A program made the position numbers and the translations under genes. Under the pieces are notes generated by a model. It made no database searches and was not told where the DNA came from. It was given only the letters and a program-made list of their open reading frames with translations. Shown in pieces: positions 25,296 through 37,630 of a DNA stretch of 64,000 bases. The DNA is from Aporhodopirellula rubra (GTDB lineage: Bacteria > Planctomycetota > Planctomycetia > Pirellulales > Pirellulaceae), in the NCBI RefSeq assembly GCF_014192335.1, contig NZ_JACHXU010000007.1, forward strand, positions 100,324 through 164,323, in the 5' to 3' direction. The number at the start of each line of letters is the position of its first letter. The first letter of the stretch is position 1.

Positions 25296-28200
25296 ATGAC
25301 ACCGCCCGCGACTTCTCCCACCGCGTCTTCGCAAACCCCATCGGCAACGGCAAAATCTCGAGTCGTCCGCCCCACGACAGACAACCCGGAATCGTTGTTA
25401 CCACGATTCGGTCTCGAGTCGTTTCGTCCCGGGCAACGCGGCGTCGTCGATGCCCTGGCCTCGGGTGAGGATTGCCTCTGCGTGATGCCGACCGGCGGCG
25501 GAAAGAGCCTCTGCTATCAATTACCAGCCCTCGCGCGCCAGGGAACCACCATCGTGGTCTCCCCTTTGATCGCGTTGATGAAGGACCAAGTCGACACGCT
25601 GCAATCGCGAGGTATCCGCGCCAAATTGATCAACAGTTCGCTCTCGCAAGGACAGCAAGAGTCCGTGATGGAAGCGATGTCTCGAGGCGAACTGGACCTG
25701 GTGTACGTCGCGCCCGAACGACTCCGCAACGGTCTCTTTCTCGACGCGGTCGCCAAGGCCGACATCTCGCTCCTCGCCGTCGATGAAGCCCACTGCGTGA
25801 GCGAATGGGGGCACGACTTTCGGCCCGACTATGCACGGCTCGGAAAATTCCGCGACCGCTATCTCGATGGCGTGCAAACGATCGCGTTGACCGCCACAGC
25901 GACGCCAACGGTTCGCGACGACATCTGCGAACTGTTGAACCTGCAGGAACCACGGGTCTTCGTCACCGGGTTCGCACGCACGAACCTGAAGTTCGCCGTT
26001 GAGTCCTGCAACAACGACACCGCCAAACGTGATCTGCTCCAAAAATACCTAAGGGGCCGCGACGGTACCGGGATCATCTACGCGGCAACGCGAAAACGTT
26101 GCGAAGAGATCGCCGAATGGTTGCCTGAAAAGACCGGTCGCAAAGTCGGCGCCTATCACGCGGGACTGCATCCCGATGATCGTCGCCGAGTTCAAGAGTC
26201 GTTTATGAAAGGGGAACTTTCGGCGATCGTCGCGACGAACGCATTCGGAATGGGAATCGATAAATCCGACATCCGTTTCGTCGTCCACTTCAACATCCCC
26301 GGGTCGCTCGAGGCCTACTACCAGGAAGCCGGACGTGCCGGACGCGACGGCGAGATGAGCGATTGCTTGCTGCTCTTCGCATACTTCGATCGCCAGATCC
26401 AAGAGTTCTTTATCGAGAACCGGTATCCATCGAAAGCCACCGTCAAGAAGGTCTACGAATACCTGCTTTCGTGCGAAGAAGATCCGATCGAATTAACACT
26501 CGAACAACTCCGCACGGCAATTGATGTTCGCGACGGCACCGAAGCGATCAGTACATCGGAAACCCTGCTCGCTCGCGCCGGAGTACTCAAACGGCTCGAT
26601 GCCGGTTCGAACCAAGCGATCGTGCGAATCGACAGCGACGCACCGACCTTGCTCGATTTCCTGCCACGCGAGGCGAAAATCAAACGCCGCGTCATGACGG
26701 CGGTCGAAAAGGTCGTTGGAATCCGTCGCGGCGAGGACGTTTACGTGCGTCCCGACACGATCGCAAAGCTCGCCGAGATGGATCGCGCCAAAGTAACCAC
26801 CCAACTGCGTGAACTGACCAAATTGCGTTCGTTCGATTACGTGCCTCCCTTCCGTGGCCGCGCGGTGCATATCACTCGTCGCGACCTTCATTTCAATCAA
26901 CTCGCGATTGACTTCGACGAACTCGAACGACGCAAAGCCGCCGAATACGAAAAACTCGAAGCGGTGATCCAGTTCGCACGCGCCCCCTCGTGCCGACAAC
27001 GCGTGATCCTCGATTACTTCGGTGACCCCAACGCAGCCGATTGCACGCGGTGCGACCGATGCGATCCCGTCGGCGGAAAACTCATCCGAGACGGCGATTG
27101 GACGGGAGGCAATACCAACACGGAGACGAACGGATCCGGCAACGCGCCGTCGACTTCGATCGCCTACCCCGACATCGACGAACGCCACCTACTCACCGGA
27201 GTGCGAGTGGTCTTGTCTGGCGTCGTGCGAACCCACGGCCGACTGGGCAAAAACTTGATCGCACAAATGCTCGCCGGTTCGAAAAACAAACGCGTCACGC
27301 AACTGCGTCTCGACCGCCTCAGCACCTACGGCATGCTCACCGGCATGACTCAGTCTGAACTTGCCGACGTGATGGACTCTCTGTTGGCCGCCGGTTTACT
27401 CGAACAGAAAGAAATCAGCGAACGTCGCCCCACGGTACACATGACCGACCCGGGACGCCGCGTGATGAACTGCCACGATCCGTTGCCCGCCGCCTTTCAA
27501 TTGAAACATCGGTTGGCCAAAAAACTCGCCCGCGCCGCCTCTCAAATTGAGTCCGGCGACGTCGCCGTTGACGAATCGTCTGACATCGTGATTGGTTCGC
27601 CCCCGAGTCCCCGGAATCCCCCGAGTCCACCGGCGTCACCATCGCCCGAACCGAGCCAACGAACCACCACTTCGACAACGCCGGACTCAGAACCGCCTAC
27701 GGCGCCAACGCCTGCACGTTCGGTCGATCGTCCCTCATCGCCCGCTCAGGAGAAATCCACGCGAGAACCCTTGGCGCCGAACAACTCGCTGGGTGGCATC
27801 GACCTAAAAAGCATCGTTGCCGAAGATCCCGAACAGATCCTAGTTCGCGAACTGACGGATCGAATGAAACGATTTCGCCGCAAACGATCGGCAGCCCTGG
27901 GAGTTTCCCCGCACCAAATCCTCACCGGATCGACAATTGAACGATTGGCACAAAGTCGCCCCGCCAACGGCACGCAACTCGAGAGCGTCTCGGGGATCAG
28001 TAGCGAATTCATGGAGGCCTACGGCAGCGACCTGCTAGAACTGATCGCGACAACCATGTCGCAGCACGAAATCGACTACCCACCGCAACCGTCCACACCG
28101 CAAACTGCTGAGTCCAAACCCGCTACACCACCCACGACGACACCGACTGCCGATAAATCATCCTCACGCCCCGTCGTGACTGCGGCGGAGCCCACACCGC

Positions 28201-28505
28201 CCAACGATGCATCCAGACAGGCACCGGAACCAGTACCCGTTTCTGAACCGGAGACTCGCCCGAATTCCTCACGCGATGACGAGGCAACGGTTCATTCCGA
28301 TCCAGAGGCGTGGCGGAAAGACTATTGGACGTGGCGACTGTGCCGCGACGGTTATACGCTTGACCAGATCAGCGAGATCCGAGGTGTCAGCGTTGACGGA
28401 CTCATGGCCCATCTCGTCGCCGCCGCTCGTGCCGGACACACGGTTGACCCACAGTGGGGAGGTTCGCCCGAACGCACCGCAATCCTACGACGTATTCTTG
28501 GCTAG
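25296..28505 (+). CDS. recQ: RecQ family ATP-dependent DNA helicase, long form
   Basis: RecQ is a 3'-5' superfamily 2 helicase in recombination and fork repair. The 1069-aa product has Walker A MPTGGGKS (64-71), DEAH at 163-166 within [20 protein letters not shown], and the helicase C domain with [20 protein letters not shown] and [12 protein letters not shown]. Four cysteines (566, 583, 586, 589) form the RecQ zinc site, followed by the winged helix (about 625-725). An HRDC-like domain is at about 842-919 ([16 protein letters not shown]). Two Pro/Ser/Thr-rich linkers surround it, and a C-terminal helix-turn-helix-like domain ([20 protein letters not shown]) ends the protein. E. coli RecQ has about 610 residues, so this form carries about 450 extra residues. 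Confidence 0.95.
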   Translation: MTPPATSPTASSQTPSATAKSRVVRPTTDNPESLLPRFGLESFRPGQRGVVDALASGEDCLCVMPTGGGKSLCYQLPALARQGTTIVVSPLIALMKDQVDTLQSRGIRAKLINSSLSQGQQESVMEAMSRGELDLVYVAPERLRNGLFLDAVAKADISLLAVDEAHCVSEWGHDFRPDYARLGKFRDRYLDGVQTIALTATATPTVRDDICELLNLQEPRVFVTGFARTNLKFAVESCNNDTAKRDLLQKYLRGRDGTGIIYAATRKRCEEIAEWLPEKTGRKVGAYHAGLHPDDRRRVQESFMKGELSAIVATNAFGMGIDKSDIRFVVHFNIPGSLEAYYQEAGRAGRDGEMSDCLLLFAYFDRQIQEFFIENRYPSKATVKKVYEYLLSCEEDPIELTLEQLRTAIDVRDGTEAISTSETLLARAGVLKRLDAGSNQAIVRIDSDAPTLLDFLPREAKIKRRVMTAVEKVVGIRRGEDVYVRPDTIAKLAEMDRAKVTTQLRELTKLRSFDYVPPFRGRAVHITRRDLHFNQLAIDFDELERRKAAEYEKLEAVIQFARAPSCRQRVILDYFGDPNAADCTRCDRCDPVGGKLIRDGDWTGGNTNTETNGSGNAPSTSIAYPDIDERHLLTGVRVVLSGVVRTHGRLGKNLIAQMLAGSKNKRVTQLRLDRLSTYGMLTGMTQSELADVMDSLLAAGLLEQKEISERRPTVHMTDPGRRVMNCHDPLPAAFQLKHRLAKKLARAASQIESGDVAVDESSDIVIGSPPSPRNPPSPPASPSPEPSQRTTTSTTPDSEPPTAPTPARSVDRPSSPAQEKSTREPLAPNNSLGGIDLKSIVAEDPEQILVRELTDRMKRFRRKRSAALGVSPHQILTGSTIERLAQSRPANGTQLESVSGISSEFMEAYGSDLLELIATTMSQHEIDYPPQPSTPQTAESKPATPPTTTPTADKSSSRPVVTAAEPTPPNDASRQAPEPVPVSEPETRPNSSRDDEATVHSDPEAWRKDYWTWRLCRDGYTLDQISEIRGVSVDGLMAHLVAAARAGHTVDPQWGGSPERTAILRRILG

Positions 28506-28716
28506 ACAACTTATGCGGGCGTGTAGTGCGGTTAAACGCCAACAGCAATCGCTGATTCAATCAATCTCGCTAAGTGTATCCGATCAGATTTCGCGTGAAG
28601 CGGGCTCCCGATCTACGATGCAACCCCCTATTGGGTTACAATCCGATCAGTGGGCATTAGATGACGTAAAAGTTAAGAGAACCTAGCCTTAGGCGGCGCA
28701 ATCGAGAGCGGGAGCA

Positions 28717-31700
28717 GTGCGAATTATCTACAAACTGCTGCTCGCGACCCTTTTGCCAGCAGCATTGATCTGGACCGTCGGCAACTATGCCGCGAGCGTC
28801 GGGCAAAAAAGCCTACAAACCGCGATCAGAAAAACGTCTCAAACACGGGCCGCGGCCGTCATGGATGAGATCGACCGGATCGTACAATCTCGGTTCATTC
28901 AGTGGAAAGCCTACACGCGAAGCGACCTCGTCCAACAAACGCTCGCGGATTCAAACGCGTCCTTTCTTGAGTTCGATGACGTCGAGTCGATTATCGACAC
29001 TCGCGACACCCAGTGGCGGTCCACGCCCCCGGGCGAAACCACGCCCCTCATGAAATTGCTGATGAACAACAAGGTCGCTCGAGACCTGCGTTCATTGATG
29101 GAAAAACTCAACGAAGGCAGCGGCTACACCATCTTTGGAGAAGTCTTCTTCACCAATCGGTTTGGTGCCAACATCGCGCAGTCCAACCGAACGTCCGACT
29201 ACCGACAAAACGACGAACAATGGTGGCAGGACGCGGTTCGCGACGGCATGTCGATCAGTGACGTGAAGTTCGACGAAAGTGCCAACATTCACTCCATCGA
29301 CCTTGCCTTACGGATCGACGACGCCGACGGGAAGTTTCTAGGGGTGATGAAGGCCGTCATGAATATCCGCGAGGTGTTCAGCGTGGTCGACCGCCGCAAT
29401 GAAAGATACGGCGCAGGCGAACGCCTCCTGCTGCTCGACAACAATGGCGCCGTCTTGCACATCGGAAATGAATCACCGATCCCAATGACCGATGCGTCTT
29501 ACTACCTCGACAACGTGCAACTGTCCGAACGACTCCCCTACGCGACCGCCTATCACACGGACCCGAAAACCGACGAAACCTACCTCGTCGCGTTGGCGTT
29601 ATCACAGGGGTATGGTGACTTTGACGGGCTCGGCTGGATCCTCGTCAGTGAAACACAAGAGTCGCACGCGTTTGCCCCCGTGAACGATCTGCGACGAAGA
29701 TTGAGATGGTTTTCGCTAACTGCCACATTCATGGCCGCTCTCGCCGGTGGACTGATCGCGTGGTCACTCTCTCGGCGCATCGCACGATTGACCGAAGCGA
29801 CCGTTGCGATCGCCGGTGGTGACCTGGACACTCGCGTTGTCGATGGTGGGCACGATGAGATCACAAAGCTCGCAAATCATTTCAATTTGATGAGCGAACA
29901 ATTGCAGGAAACTCAAACCGCATTGGTCGCCGCTCGAGACGAAGCGTTCAAAGCCAACCAAGCCAAGAGTGCGTTCCTGGCCAACATGAGTCACGAAATC
30001 CGCACCCCGATGAACGGCATCATCGGCATGAGCGAACTGCTCGCCGATACGCCACTGGAACACGAGCAACGCGAATACCTCGGGATGGTTCGCAGTTCGG
30101 CCGATTCGCTCTTACGATTGATCAACGACATTCTCGACTTCTCGAAGATCGAAGCGGGCAAGATGGAACTCGAGGTCATTCCGTTTGACCTGCGTGATTG
30201 CGTCGAGACCACCGCTCGTTCGTTGAGCCTGAGGGCGGCCGACAAGGGTCTCGAAATGGCCTGCCGGATCGATCCCAAGATACCGCAGTGGGTGCAAGGC
30301 GACCCCGGACGCCTACGTCAAATCATTATCAACCTTGCTGGCAACGCGATGAAGTTTACCGAGCAAGGCGAGGTCGTTATCTCGGTCGAACAAGAAAGCG
30401 GAACCGATAAAAAAGTGCTTCTACATTTCACGGTTCGTGATACGGGCATCGGTATCCCCAAGCAAAGTCTGACCAAGGTTTTCGATTCGTTTTCGCAGGT
30501 CGATTCGTCGACCACACGCAAGTACGGTGGATCGGGATTGGGCCTGACGATCTCATCGCAACTCGTCGATTTGATGGGTGGTCGTATTTGGGTAGAGAGC
30601 GATCTCGGTGTTGGTACTAAATTCCATTTCACCGTGCCGCTAGGAATCAGCAGCCCGGCACCTCCCCCAGCCCCCGCCGCACTCGACGGCCTGAGCGGAA
30701 TGCCCGTCCTGATCGTGGACGACAATCCGACCAACCGACAGATTTTTCGCGAATTACTCAAATCGTGGAAACTGTGCCCGACCTGTGTCGAAGACGGACC
30801 GACCGCGTTAGCCGAACTGCGACGCGCCGCCGCTTTTAAAAACGGTGTTATTTCAAATGGCGCGACACATCGCGAAGAACGCAGTGGCAACAACGATCCA
30901 ACGTGTTCCGAACCCACGACAACGCCTTATCAGCTCGTCTTGCTGGACTGCATGATGCCGGACATGGATGGATTCACCGTCGCACAAACGATGCGTGAAG
31001 ATCCCGCCATCGCGGACGTTGACGTTATCATGGTCTCCTCCGCCGCGGGCAGCGACGACTCACGACGATGTCGCGAACTGGGGATCGCGCGTTACCTTAC
31101 CAAACCGTTCGTGCAGTCCGAATTACTCGAGACGATTTTGCAGGTCAAACACCGTCACGAGAAACAAACCACACACACGACGATCACAGCACCCGCGACC
31201 ACACCACTTAACGTGCTGCTCGTAGAAGACAGCTACATCAACCAACGTGTTGCCACCGGACTGCTCGAACGCAACGGCCATCACGTCGAGACTGCTGAAA
31301 ACGGAGAACTCGCCATCGACGCGTGGCGCAACGGAAACTTCGACGTAATCTTGATGGATTGGCAGATGCCCGTCATGGACGGTACCGAAGCGACGGCCAT
31401 CATCCGCGCCGAAGAGAAGTCAACCGGAAAACACATTCCCATCATCGCGATGACCGCTGCCGCGATGAAGGGCGACCGCGAAATGTGTCTCGCCGCCGGA
31501 ATGGACGATTACCTCAGCAAACCAATCGACCCTGCCATACTAGTTGCGAAACTTTCAAATTTAAAACACTCGCATACGACGCAGAACGAGTCATCCAGCG
31601 CATCGCCAAATCATTCGATCGACGCGTCCAATTCGTTCGATCACAACGGCATCAATATCGAAACCGCTCGCGAGCAAATGGGCGGCTGCGACGATTCAAT

Positions 31701-31986
31701 CCTAATCGAACTCGCCAAAGCACTCGCGACGGAATGCCAAACAAAGCAAGACGAAATGCGCAACGCCCTAGATCAACAAGACCTCGAAGTCGCTGGACGT
31801 GCCGCACACACGCTCAAGGGAGCGTCCACTCTTTTCGGCGCTAGTGAACTGGTGGATCAACTGCAGGAAATGGAACGCTTCGCTCGTGAAAACGATCTCG
31901 AGCGAGCCCGGGAGTTGTTTCCAACGATTCAAGAATCCTGCAGTACGGTCATGACCCAACTCGAAGGCTTCATCGGCGACTTGTGA
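28717..31986 (+). CDS. Hybrid sensor histidine kinase with dCACHE-like sensor, HAMP, two receivers and HPt
   Basis: A 1089-aa membrane phosphorelay kinase. Residues 7-25 are a first membrane helix, about 30-325 an extracytoplasmic dCACHE-like sensor, about 328-350 a second helix and about 350-405 a HAMP domain ([20 protein letters not shown]). HisKA has [19 protein letters not shown] with phospho-acceptor His426; HATPase shows [23 protein letters not shown] and [10 protein letters not shown]. Receiver 1 has Asp744 ([11 protein letters not shown]), receiver 2 Asp881 ([11 protein letters not shown]), and the C-terminal HPt His1031 (AHTLKGAS). The full relay sits in one protein; no response regulator gene is adjacent, so the output is unknown. 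The start is GTG with GGGAG just upstream. Confidence 0.95.
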   Translation: MRIIYKLLLATLLPAALIWTVGNYAASVGQKSLQTAIRKTSQTRAAAVMDEIDRIVQSRFIQWKAYTRSDLVQQTLADSNASFLEFDDVESIIDTRDTQWRSTPPGETTPLMKLLMNNKVARDLRSLMEKLNEGSGYTIFGEVFFTNRFGANIAQSNRTSDYRQNDEQWWQDAVRDGMSISDVKFDESANIHSIDLALRIDDADGKFLGVMKAVMNIREVFSVVDRRNERYGAGERLLLLDNNGAVLHIGNESPIPMTDASYYLDNVQLSERLPYATAYHTDPKTDETYLVALALSQGYGDFDGLGWILVSETQESHAFAPVNDLRRRLRWFSLTATFMAALAGGLIAWSLSRRIARLTEATVAIAGGDLDTRVVDGGHDEITKLANHFNLMSEQLQETQTALVAARDEAFKANQAKSAFLANMSHEIRTPMNGIIGMSELLADTPLEHEQREYLGMVRSSADSLLRLINDILDFSKIEAGKMELEVIPFDLRDCVETTARSLSLRAADKGLEMACRIDPKIPQWVQGDPGRLRQIIINLAGNAMKFTEQGEVVISVEQESGTDKKVLLHFTVRDTGIGIPKQSLTKVFDSFSQVDSSTTRKYGGSGLGLTISSQLVDLMGGRIWVESDLGVGTKFHFTVPLGISSPAPPPAPAALDGLSGMPVLIVDDNPTNRQIFRELLKSWKLCPTCVEDGPTALAELRRAAAFKNGVISNGATHREERSGNNDPTCSEPTTTPYQLVLLDCMMPDMDGFTVAQTMREDPAIADVDVIMVSSAAGSDDSRRCRELGIARYLTKPFVQSELLETILQVKHRHEKQTTHTTITAPATTPLNVLLVEDSYINQRVATGLLERNGHHVETAENGELAIDAWRNGNFDVILMDWQMPVMDGTEATAIIRAEEKSTGKHIPIIAMTAAAMKGDREMCLAAGMDDYLSKPIDPAILVAKLSNLKHSHTTQNESSSASPNHSIDASNSFDHNGINIETAREQMGGCDDSILIELAKALATECQTKQDEMRNALDQQDLEVAGRAAHTLKGASTLFGASELVDQLQEMERFARENDLERARELFPTIQESCSTVMTQLEGFIGDL

Positions 31987-32320
31987 CGCACCGAAACGGC
32001 ACGAGCTCGATTTCCCGTAGTAAAATCGATCAGACGTGATTTTTTTTCGCGGAGCGACGATCGAGTCAGCGACGAACTCCTGGCGTCTTCTCTCCGCCGA
32101 AACGTGCTCAACAGAACCACGAGTGACCACGCGGCGCACAATCCCACAAATTTTGCGTTACCGACACGCTAAATCAGTTCCAAATCAAGCTGACACACGT
32201 CTCATCGAGACAGATCGCCACGCCACACGATTGCTTCGTGGAGTTGAATCGACACGTCGAATAGGGTTGTCTATGGAACACCCTGAGTCCCCCTTTGAAA
32301 TTCATCGAGTAAACAAGTCC
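31987..32320. other. Intergenic region before the GH95 gene
   Basis: 334 bp. In the GH95 frame the region is open from 32036, but its translation is Arg/Thr-rich and precedes a clear signal peptide at 32321, so I treat it as non-coding leader. A T8 run at 32039-32046 follows the kinase gene without a good stem. Confidence 0.45.
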
Positions 32321-34720
32321 ATGATTGACGCACGTTTGACATCGGCCATTTTGTTGTTTGCAGTCCTTACCTTCGGAGCGGCGGCCAATCTCCCCGGCCA
32401 GAACAAGTTCGTCCATAAGGAAAACGTTGAGATCGTCCCACTCGATAAGGCTCCTGAGGAGGAGCTGTCGTTGTGGTTCAACGAGCCCGCGACTTACTGG
32501 GAAGACGCACTGCCTCTGGGCAACGGTCGACTCGGGGCCATGGTTTATGGCGGCGTCGCAAACGAACTGATCCAGCTCAATGAAGAAACGATCTGGGCCG
32601 GACCGCCGTATCCCGTCGTCAAGAAGAACATCAGCCAAGAGACCGATGCGATTCGAAAATTGCTCTTCGAAGGCAAGTACGCGGAAGCTCAGAAATGGCA
32701 ACAATCTCTGATGGCTCCACGTATCTCTCCACGCAGCTATCAAACCATGGGTGAACTCCGGCTACAGTTTGACGTTGAAAAAACAGCAACCGACTATCGC
32801 CGTGATTTGAATCTCGATACCGCTGTCGCAACCACGCAGTACACCGTCGATAACGTCACCTACACCCGTGAAGTAACGATCAGCCCGGTCGACCAAGTCA
32901 TCACCGTGCACATCACCGCGAGCGAACCGGGAAAGGTCTCCTTTACCGCCTCGGTCGAGCGTGACGGAAAATTCAGCGTCACCGGAGAGGGTGACAATGT
33001 CTTGGTCGCACGCGGACAAGCCGCTCACGGTGACAAACACCTCGGCGTTCATTTTGCCACGGTCTACCAAACCGTTGCCGAGAACGGGACAACGGAAATC
33101 AACGACGACAAACTCGCCGTCCGCTCGGCTGACTCGGCAACGATCTATATTGCCGCGTCCACTGATTACAACCGCGACAACACGGACTCACCGCTAACAC
33201 ACGACTTAGTGGACGCATCCAAGAACACAATCAATTCCGCGACAAAGAAAGGCTACACCGACCTGCGTTCAGACTCCATCGCTTCGCACCAACAGCTTTT
33301 CCGCCGCATGTCGCTGGACCTCGGACCACCTTCGCAGCGGTCGACGCTCGCTCGCCTGAATCAATACGCTAACAGCGCTACGGGAACGGATCCTAATTTG
33401 GAGGCACTCTATTTTCACTACGGCCGATATCTGCTGATCACGTCATCGCGAAGCGGGAACCTGCCCTCCAACCTGCAGGGGCTCTGGTGCAAGGACATGA
33501 AAGCACCTTGGAACAGCGATTACCACATCAACATCAACATTCAGATGTGCTATTGGCCCGCCGAAACATGCAACCTTTCGGAGTGCCACCTTCCTTTCAT
33601 CGACTACATCGAACGCCTCGTCCCGTCAGGTCAAGAAACGGCACAAGACCTCTACAGCAGCCGCGGATTCCTCGCCGGACACACGTCCGATGTTTGGCAC
33701 GGAACGGTTCCGTTCGGAATGGCACAATACGGGCAATGGGTCGTCGGTGGCGCGTGGTGCACGCAGCACTTCATGGAACACTATCGATTCACGAAGGATC
33801 GTGAGTTCTTAAAAACGCGTGCCTACCCGATCCTCAAAGAAGCCTCGCTGTTTTTCTTGGACTGGCTCGTCACCGATCCGCAATCCGGAAAACTGGTTTC
33901 AGGACCGAGCACATCGCCCGAAAACAAATTTCTGGTGCCCGGCACCGACGTTGCAACGAATCTTTCGATGGGCCCGTCCATGGACCAGCAAATCATCTGG
34001 GACGTCTTCACAAACACACTAGAAGCCGCTGAGGTTTTAGGGATCGACGATCAGTTCATCCAGGACGTGGAAACCGCGTTAGCAAACCTAGCACTCCCCA
34101 AGGTCGGTTCCGACGGGCGGCTGATGGAATGGACCGACGAGTTTGAAGAGGTCGACATGGGGCACCGACACATCTCGCATCTTTATGGCCTGTATCCCGG
34201 ACGCCAATATCACCTCAACAACAACCCCGAAATGGTGGCCGCGGCGCGAAAGTCGATCGAGACACGACTGGCCAAGGGCGGCGGACATACCGGTTGGAGT
34301 CGAGCGTGGATTATCAACTTTTGGGCCCGGTTCAAAAACGCCGACAAAGCCCACGAAAACATTGCTTTGCTGCTGAAGAAGTCGACCCACAACAACCTTT
34401 TCGACAAACACCCACCGTTCCAAATCGACGGTAACTTTGGCGGCACCGCGGGCATCGCCGAGATGCTGGTTCAGTCTCACGCGGGCGAAATCGAACTGCT
34501 ACCTGCGTTGCCTGACGCGTGGCCCAGCGGATCGGTACGCGGGCTTCGCGCACGTGGCGGATTCGAAATCGACATGGAGTGGGCACAAGGCAAACTAGTC
34601 GCAGCAACACTCCGTTCGCTTTCGGGAAACCAATGCACGGTCCGCTACGGCGACAGCAAAATCGACGTTGAAACCGAGAAAGACGCCGAGATCGATCTCA
34701 CTGAAATGCTTTCGATTTAA
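32321..34720 (+). CDS. Exported alpha-L-fucosidase, glycoside hydrolase family 95
   Basis: A 799-aa GH95 enzyme. These are inverting 1,2-alpha-L-fucosidases and some L-galactosidases. The signal peptide is [22 protein letters not shown]95 landmarks are [39 protein letters not shown], the catalytic-Asn region [35 protein letters not shown], and [18 protein letters not shown] with the catalytic Asp. In most relatives the first region reads QMNYW; here Cys replaces that Asn, while the paired NIN asparagines are kept. I chose the ATG at 32321 because the signal peptide begins there. It fits degradation of fucose-containing algal polysaccharides, which is inference. Confidence 0.92.
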   Translation: MIDARLTSAILLFAVLTFGAAANLPGQNKFVHKENVEIVPLDKAPEEELSLWFNEPATYWEDALPLGNGRLGAMVYGGVANELIQLNEETIWAGPPYPVVKKNISQETDAIRKLLFEGKYAEAQKWQQSLMAPRISPRSYQTMGELRLQFDVEKTATDYRRDLNLDTAVATTQYTVDNVTYTREVTISPVDQVITVHITASEPGKVSFTASVERDGKFSVTGEGDNVLVARGQAAHGDKHLGVHFATVYQTVAENGTTEINDDKLAVRSADSATIYIAASTDYNRDNTDSPLTHDLVDASKNTINSATKKGYTDLRSDSIASHQQLFRRMSLDLGPPSQRSTLARLNQYANSATGTDPNLEALYFHYGRYLLITSSRSGNLPSNLQGLWCKDMKAPWNSDYHININIQMCYWPAETCNLSECHLPFIDYIERLVPSGQETAQDLYSSRGFLAGHTSDVWHGTVPFGMAQYGQWVVGGAWCTQHFMEHYRFTKDREFLKTRAYPILKEASLFFLDWLVTDPQSGKLVSGPSTSPENKFLVPGTDVATNLSMGPSMDQQIIWDVFTNTLEAAEVLGIDDQFIQDVETALANLALPKVGSDGRLMEWTDEFEEVDMGHRHISHLYGLYPGRQYHLNNNPEMVAAARKSIETRLAKGGGHTGWSRAWIINFWARFKNADKAHENIALLLKKSTHNNLFDKHPPFQIDGNFGGTAGIAEMLVQSHAGEIELLPALPDAWPSGSVRGLRARGGFEIDMEWAQGKLVAATLRSLSGNQCTVRYGDSKIDVETEKDAEIDLTEMLSI

Positions 34721-34734
34721 ATGCGGCCTGGTTT

Positions 34735-34768
34735 CGTTTGGGGTGATCAACGCGGATCACTCCAAACG
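34735..34768. terminator. Long hairpin between convergent GH95 and YkgJ-like genes
   Basis: CGTTTGGGGTGATC and GATCACTCCAAACG pair over 14 positions (one G-T wobble) around a 6-nt loop, filling a 72-bp convergent gap. There is no clean T-run on either strand. Position and stability favour a bidirectional terminator. Confidence 0.55.
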
Positions 34769-34792
34769 ATCAGTCTCAAACCACGTACGTCA

Positions 34793-35305
34793 TCAAACGA
34801 CCGGCAACCCGGTCGGTCGTCGGCTTCGGATCGCGTCTTGTTTCCGACGCCCGGCCTGTTCGAATTGCGGCCCAAACAGGGCGTCGGCATATTCGTCGAT
34901 TTGCTCGGGCGTTTCAAAGTAACGCTCATAGCACCAGTCGTCTTCGAATTCGCAATTGTCGGTCGTGTACTCGCGACAAATCTCAGGACGGGTTTCGTAG
35001 ATCCCGCAACGATAGTCATCCTGCAGATGCTTGCATGTGGTATGCACGAGCAAGTACCAAGTTTCTTCATCCACGAACACGGTCGCTCGGTCATGCAGCA
35101 AATACCAGCGGATGAAATCAAAGTCCTTCCGCGAGACCGGTTCGTCGATCGGTAGTGCAAAGTAATGACAACACTTTGCCGTGCAGTAATCGCACAGGCT
35201 CTCTCCCTTCGGCAAATCCGCACGACTTCGTACCCGGCTGCGGGTGGTCGCAGGCGTCGGATCAGAATTCCGTTTCAGTTTCTTTTTCGTTTTTGTCTTC
35301 GACAT
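34793..35305 (-). CDS. YkgJ-type cysteine-cluster protein (CxxCxxxCC family)
   Basis: A 170-aa protein with the Fe-S/zinc-cluster pattern of the YkgJ (UPF0153) family: LCDYCTAKCCHYFALPIDE, then TTCKHLQDDYRCGIYETRPE and ICREYTTDNCEF. The N-terminus is a Lys/Arg-rich tail of about 40 residues (MSKTKTKKKLKRNSD). I use the ATG at 35305, where this tail begins. Family members bind a metal, probably zinc or an Fe-S cluster; biological function is unknown. It converges with the GH95 gene and diverges from purU. Confidence 0.82.
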   Translation of the reverse strand: MSKTKTKKKLKRNSDPTPATTRSRVRSRADLPKGESLCDYCTAKCCHYFALPIDEPVSRKDFDFIRWYLLHDRATVFVDEETWYLLVHTTCKHLQDDYRCGIYETRPEICREYTTDNCEFEDDWCYERYFETPEQIDEYADALFGPQFEQAGRRKQDAIRSRRPTGLPVV

Positions 35306-35614
35306 TGATGCGAGTCGGGTGCAGGACGGCGAAAGGAGGCGGATGGTCGGAATCGCCGGCGGCGTTAACCAGATTGGCGGGACCGAAAACGCGTTGGCAG
35401 AACGAACGAGCGAGGTGGCAAACAAAACCGAGGGAAACCGGGCCCCTGATCGGTCATGGAGATCCGGTCACATCGCCGTTACCCACGACGTGGACGGGGT
35501 GGCAATGAGAATTGGCACGGTGGTAGAGTAGTCCCACGATCGCTGCATTCTGACTATCAGATCCAGCGAAGTCCACCCGCTCGTCATAACTCTTAACGCC
35601 ACGTTTCGCCCGCC
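35306..35614. other. Divergent intergenic region upstream of purU
   Basis: 309 bp between the divergent YkgJ-type and purU genes. No gene and no convincing promoter hexamers or structure were found by eye. Confidence 0.4.
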
Positions 35615-36505
35615 ATGGAAGTCGTCATCACCGCACTCGGTCCCGACCACACGGGTCTGGCCGATCCGATTATTCACCACCTGACCGGTCGCGGGGCCCG
35701 AATCGCCGAAATCCAGATGTACGATCACGACGAACGTTCGTTGTTCGCGATGTTGTGCCGAATCGAATTCGATGACCTGCCCAAAGGCAATGGGGAGGTT
35801 TCCCTGACGAAACTGCAGGACGAAATGCGCCAAATCGGCGAACATACCGGGCTTTCGATCCGAGCCTGGAGCCCCGATTTTCGTGCCCGAAGGCCACGAC
35901 TCGCCGTCGCGTGCACCTACGTCGAAGACACGCCTCGTGCAGTCCTGCAGGCGGTTACCGACGGTGTCATCGGCGCGGACGTCCCCGTGGTAATTTCGAA
36001 CCGCAAAAAACTCGCGCCGCTGGCTGCCGAGTTTGATACCGAATTCCGAATGATCGGTGACGGACAGGGCGGCGCCGATAACGCGATGCTAGTCGCCACG
36101 CTCGACGAACTCGATATCGACTACTTAATCCTCGCACGCTACATGCGAGTCCTCCCGGCGGAAGTGTGTTGGCAATTCGCCGGTGGGCGGATCATCAATT
36201 TGCATCACGGATTGCTGCCCGGGTTCCCCGGTTTTCGCCCCTACCACGATGCCAATAACGCCCGCATGTTGACCTTTGGTGCTACCTGCCACTTCATCAT
36301 CCCCGAACTCGACGCGGGCAATCAAACGATCAATCAACGGACCTTTTCAGTCGCCCCCGGTACACCAATCGAACAAATCATCGCCGAAGGCGAACGCGAC
36401 AATGAACCCAAGTGCCTGGTCGAAGGTGTCCGCCGCGTGGTCGACCAAGAAGTGTATCTGCACTTCCACCGTGTCGTTCCACGAAAACAATTTCGACCTG
36501 AATAG
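35615..36505 (+). CDS. purU: Formyltetrahydrofolate deformylase
   Basis: PurU hydrolyses 10-formyltetrahydrofolate to formate and tetrahydrofolate, balancing C1 pools and feeding PurT. The 296-aa product has an N-terminal ACT domain (VVITALGPDHTGLADPII, about 1-85) and a formyltransferase-like catalytic domain with ISNRKKLAPLAAEF, YLILARYMRVLPAEV, INLHHGLLPGFPGFRPYHDA (Asn and His of the catalytic site) and a later Asp in IIPELDAGNQTI. The usual LDEGPII is changed to LDAGNQTI, a mild deviation. The stop lies 6 bp from the stop of the convergent MoxR gene, so the two transcripts probably overlap at their 3' ends. Confidence 0.88.
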   Translation: MEVVITALGPDHTGLADPIIHHLTGRGARIAEIQMYDHDERSLFAMLCRIEFDDLPKGNGEVSLTKLQDEMRQIGEHTGLSIRAWSPDFRARRPRLAVACTYVEDTPRAVLQAVTDGVIGADVPVVISNRKKLAPLAAEFDTEFRMIGDGQGGADNAMLVATLDELDIDYLILARYMRVLPAEVCWQFAGGRIINLHHGLLPGFPGFRPYHDANNARMLTFGATCHFIIPELDAGNQTINQRTFSVAPGTPIEQIIAEGERDNEPKCLVEGVRRVVDQEVYLHFHRVVPRKQFRPE

Positions 36506-36511
36506 GCGAGA

Positions 36512-37570
36512 TCAAAGAAGACTCGCGGGAGCCACACGGTGTTCTTTCACTAACCGCTGCACCAAATCAGCGACCGTGACACCATCCGCCTCCGCAGCGA
36601 AGGTTGGCACGATGCGGTGCCGAAGCACCGGCAACGCGAGCGTCTGAACGTCATCAATCGTCACGTGTGTGCGACCGTGCAACAGTGCGCGAGCTTTCGA
36701 CGCGAGCACCAATTGTTGACTCGCCCGAGGCCCAGGGCCCCACTGGATCCATTCCCGCACCCATTCTTTGGCTTCGGGATCCGTCGGCCGCGCGTCACGG
36801 ACCAAATCGATTACCCAATCTTTGACGTGTGGCGGCAACGGTACGCGGCGGACCAACGACTGGAACCGAACGATGTCCTCGCCACTGATCACATGCTGAA
36901 CTTCGGGCAGTTCACCTGAGGTCGTCCGGTCAACAATCTCCGCTTCCTCGTCACGACTCGGATAGGCAACAACAACGTGGAACAGGAATCGATCACGCTG
37001 CGCCTCCGGCAACGGATAGGTCCCTTCCTGCTCAATCGGATTCTGTGTGGCAAGCACGAAAAACGGTTCAGCCAATGGGTATGTTTTTCCGCCCGCAGTC
37101 ACCTCATGTTCCTGCATCGCTTCGAGCAACGCGGCTTGCGTTTTCGGCGGCGTCCGGTTGATTTCATCAGCCAGCAACATCTGCGTGAAGATGGGCCCCT
37201 TGCGAAAGATCATCTCCCGCCGACCGGTTTCGTGATCCTCTTGAATGATGTCTGTCCCGGTAATATCACCGGGCATCAAATCTGGCGTGAATTGAATACG
37301 TCGAAAATCCAGACTCATCGACGAAGCCAACGTCCGGACCATCAACGTCTTCGCGAGCCCCGGAACACCTTCGAGCAAACAGTGCCCGCGTGCGAGAATC
37401 GCGATCAACAATTGCTCGACGACATCGTTCTGCCCAACGACGATGCGGCTGACCTGATCTTTGACCTTGTTAACGCTCGCGATCAATGCCATCGCGGCTT
37501 CATTGTCACCGATCGGCAATTGTTCGGATTCGATTTCTCGCGGTGGTGGCGTGATCATCGTGTCGTTCAA
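36512..37570 (-). CDS. MoxR family AAA+ ATPase
   Basis: A 352-aa AAA+ ATPase of the MoxR type, a chaperone-like family that often works with VWA or DUF58 partner proteins. Walker A is EGVPGLAKT (Gly68-Thr75), Walker B is [20 protein letters not shown], sensor 1 is [20 protein letters not shown], and the lid has [20 protein letters not shown]. It is the last gene of a minus-strand run: SpoIIM, DUF4129, DUF4350, RlmM-like, MoxR. In many planctomycetes and other bacteria a DUF58 gene follows MoxR, but here purU converges 6 bp away and no DUF58 gene is present. Confidence 0.92.
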   Translation of the reverse strand: MNDTMITPPPREIESEQLPIGDNEAAMALIASVNKVKDQVSRIVVGQNDVVEQLLIAILARGHCLLEGVPGLAKTLMVRTLASSMSLDFRRIQFTPDLMPGDITGTDIIQEDHETGRREMIFRKGPIFTQMLLADEINRTPPKTQAALLEAMQEHEVTAGGKTYPLAEPFFVLATQNPIEQEGTYPLPEAQRDRFLFHVVVAYPSRDEEAEIVDRTTSGELPEVQHVISGEDIVRFQSLVRRVPLPPHVKDWVIDLVRDARPTDPEAKEWVREWIQWGPGPRASQQLVLASKARALLHGRTHVTIDDVQTLALPVLRHRIVPTFAAEADGVTVADLVQRLVKEHRVAPASLL

Positions 37571-37630
37571 TCTGTAAGGTAGGGAGGGAATGCAGGAGGC
37601 GGGATCACCATTATACCCACTCGTTCCGGC

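Noticed and set aside
32036..32320. N-terminal extension of 95 residues on the GH95 protein
   Set aside because: A clear signal peptide starts at 32321, so the extension would bury it; its composition is also not protein-like.
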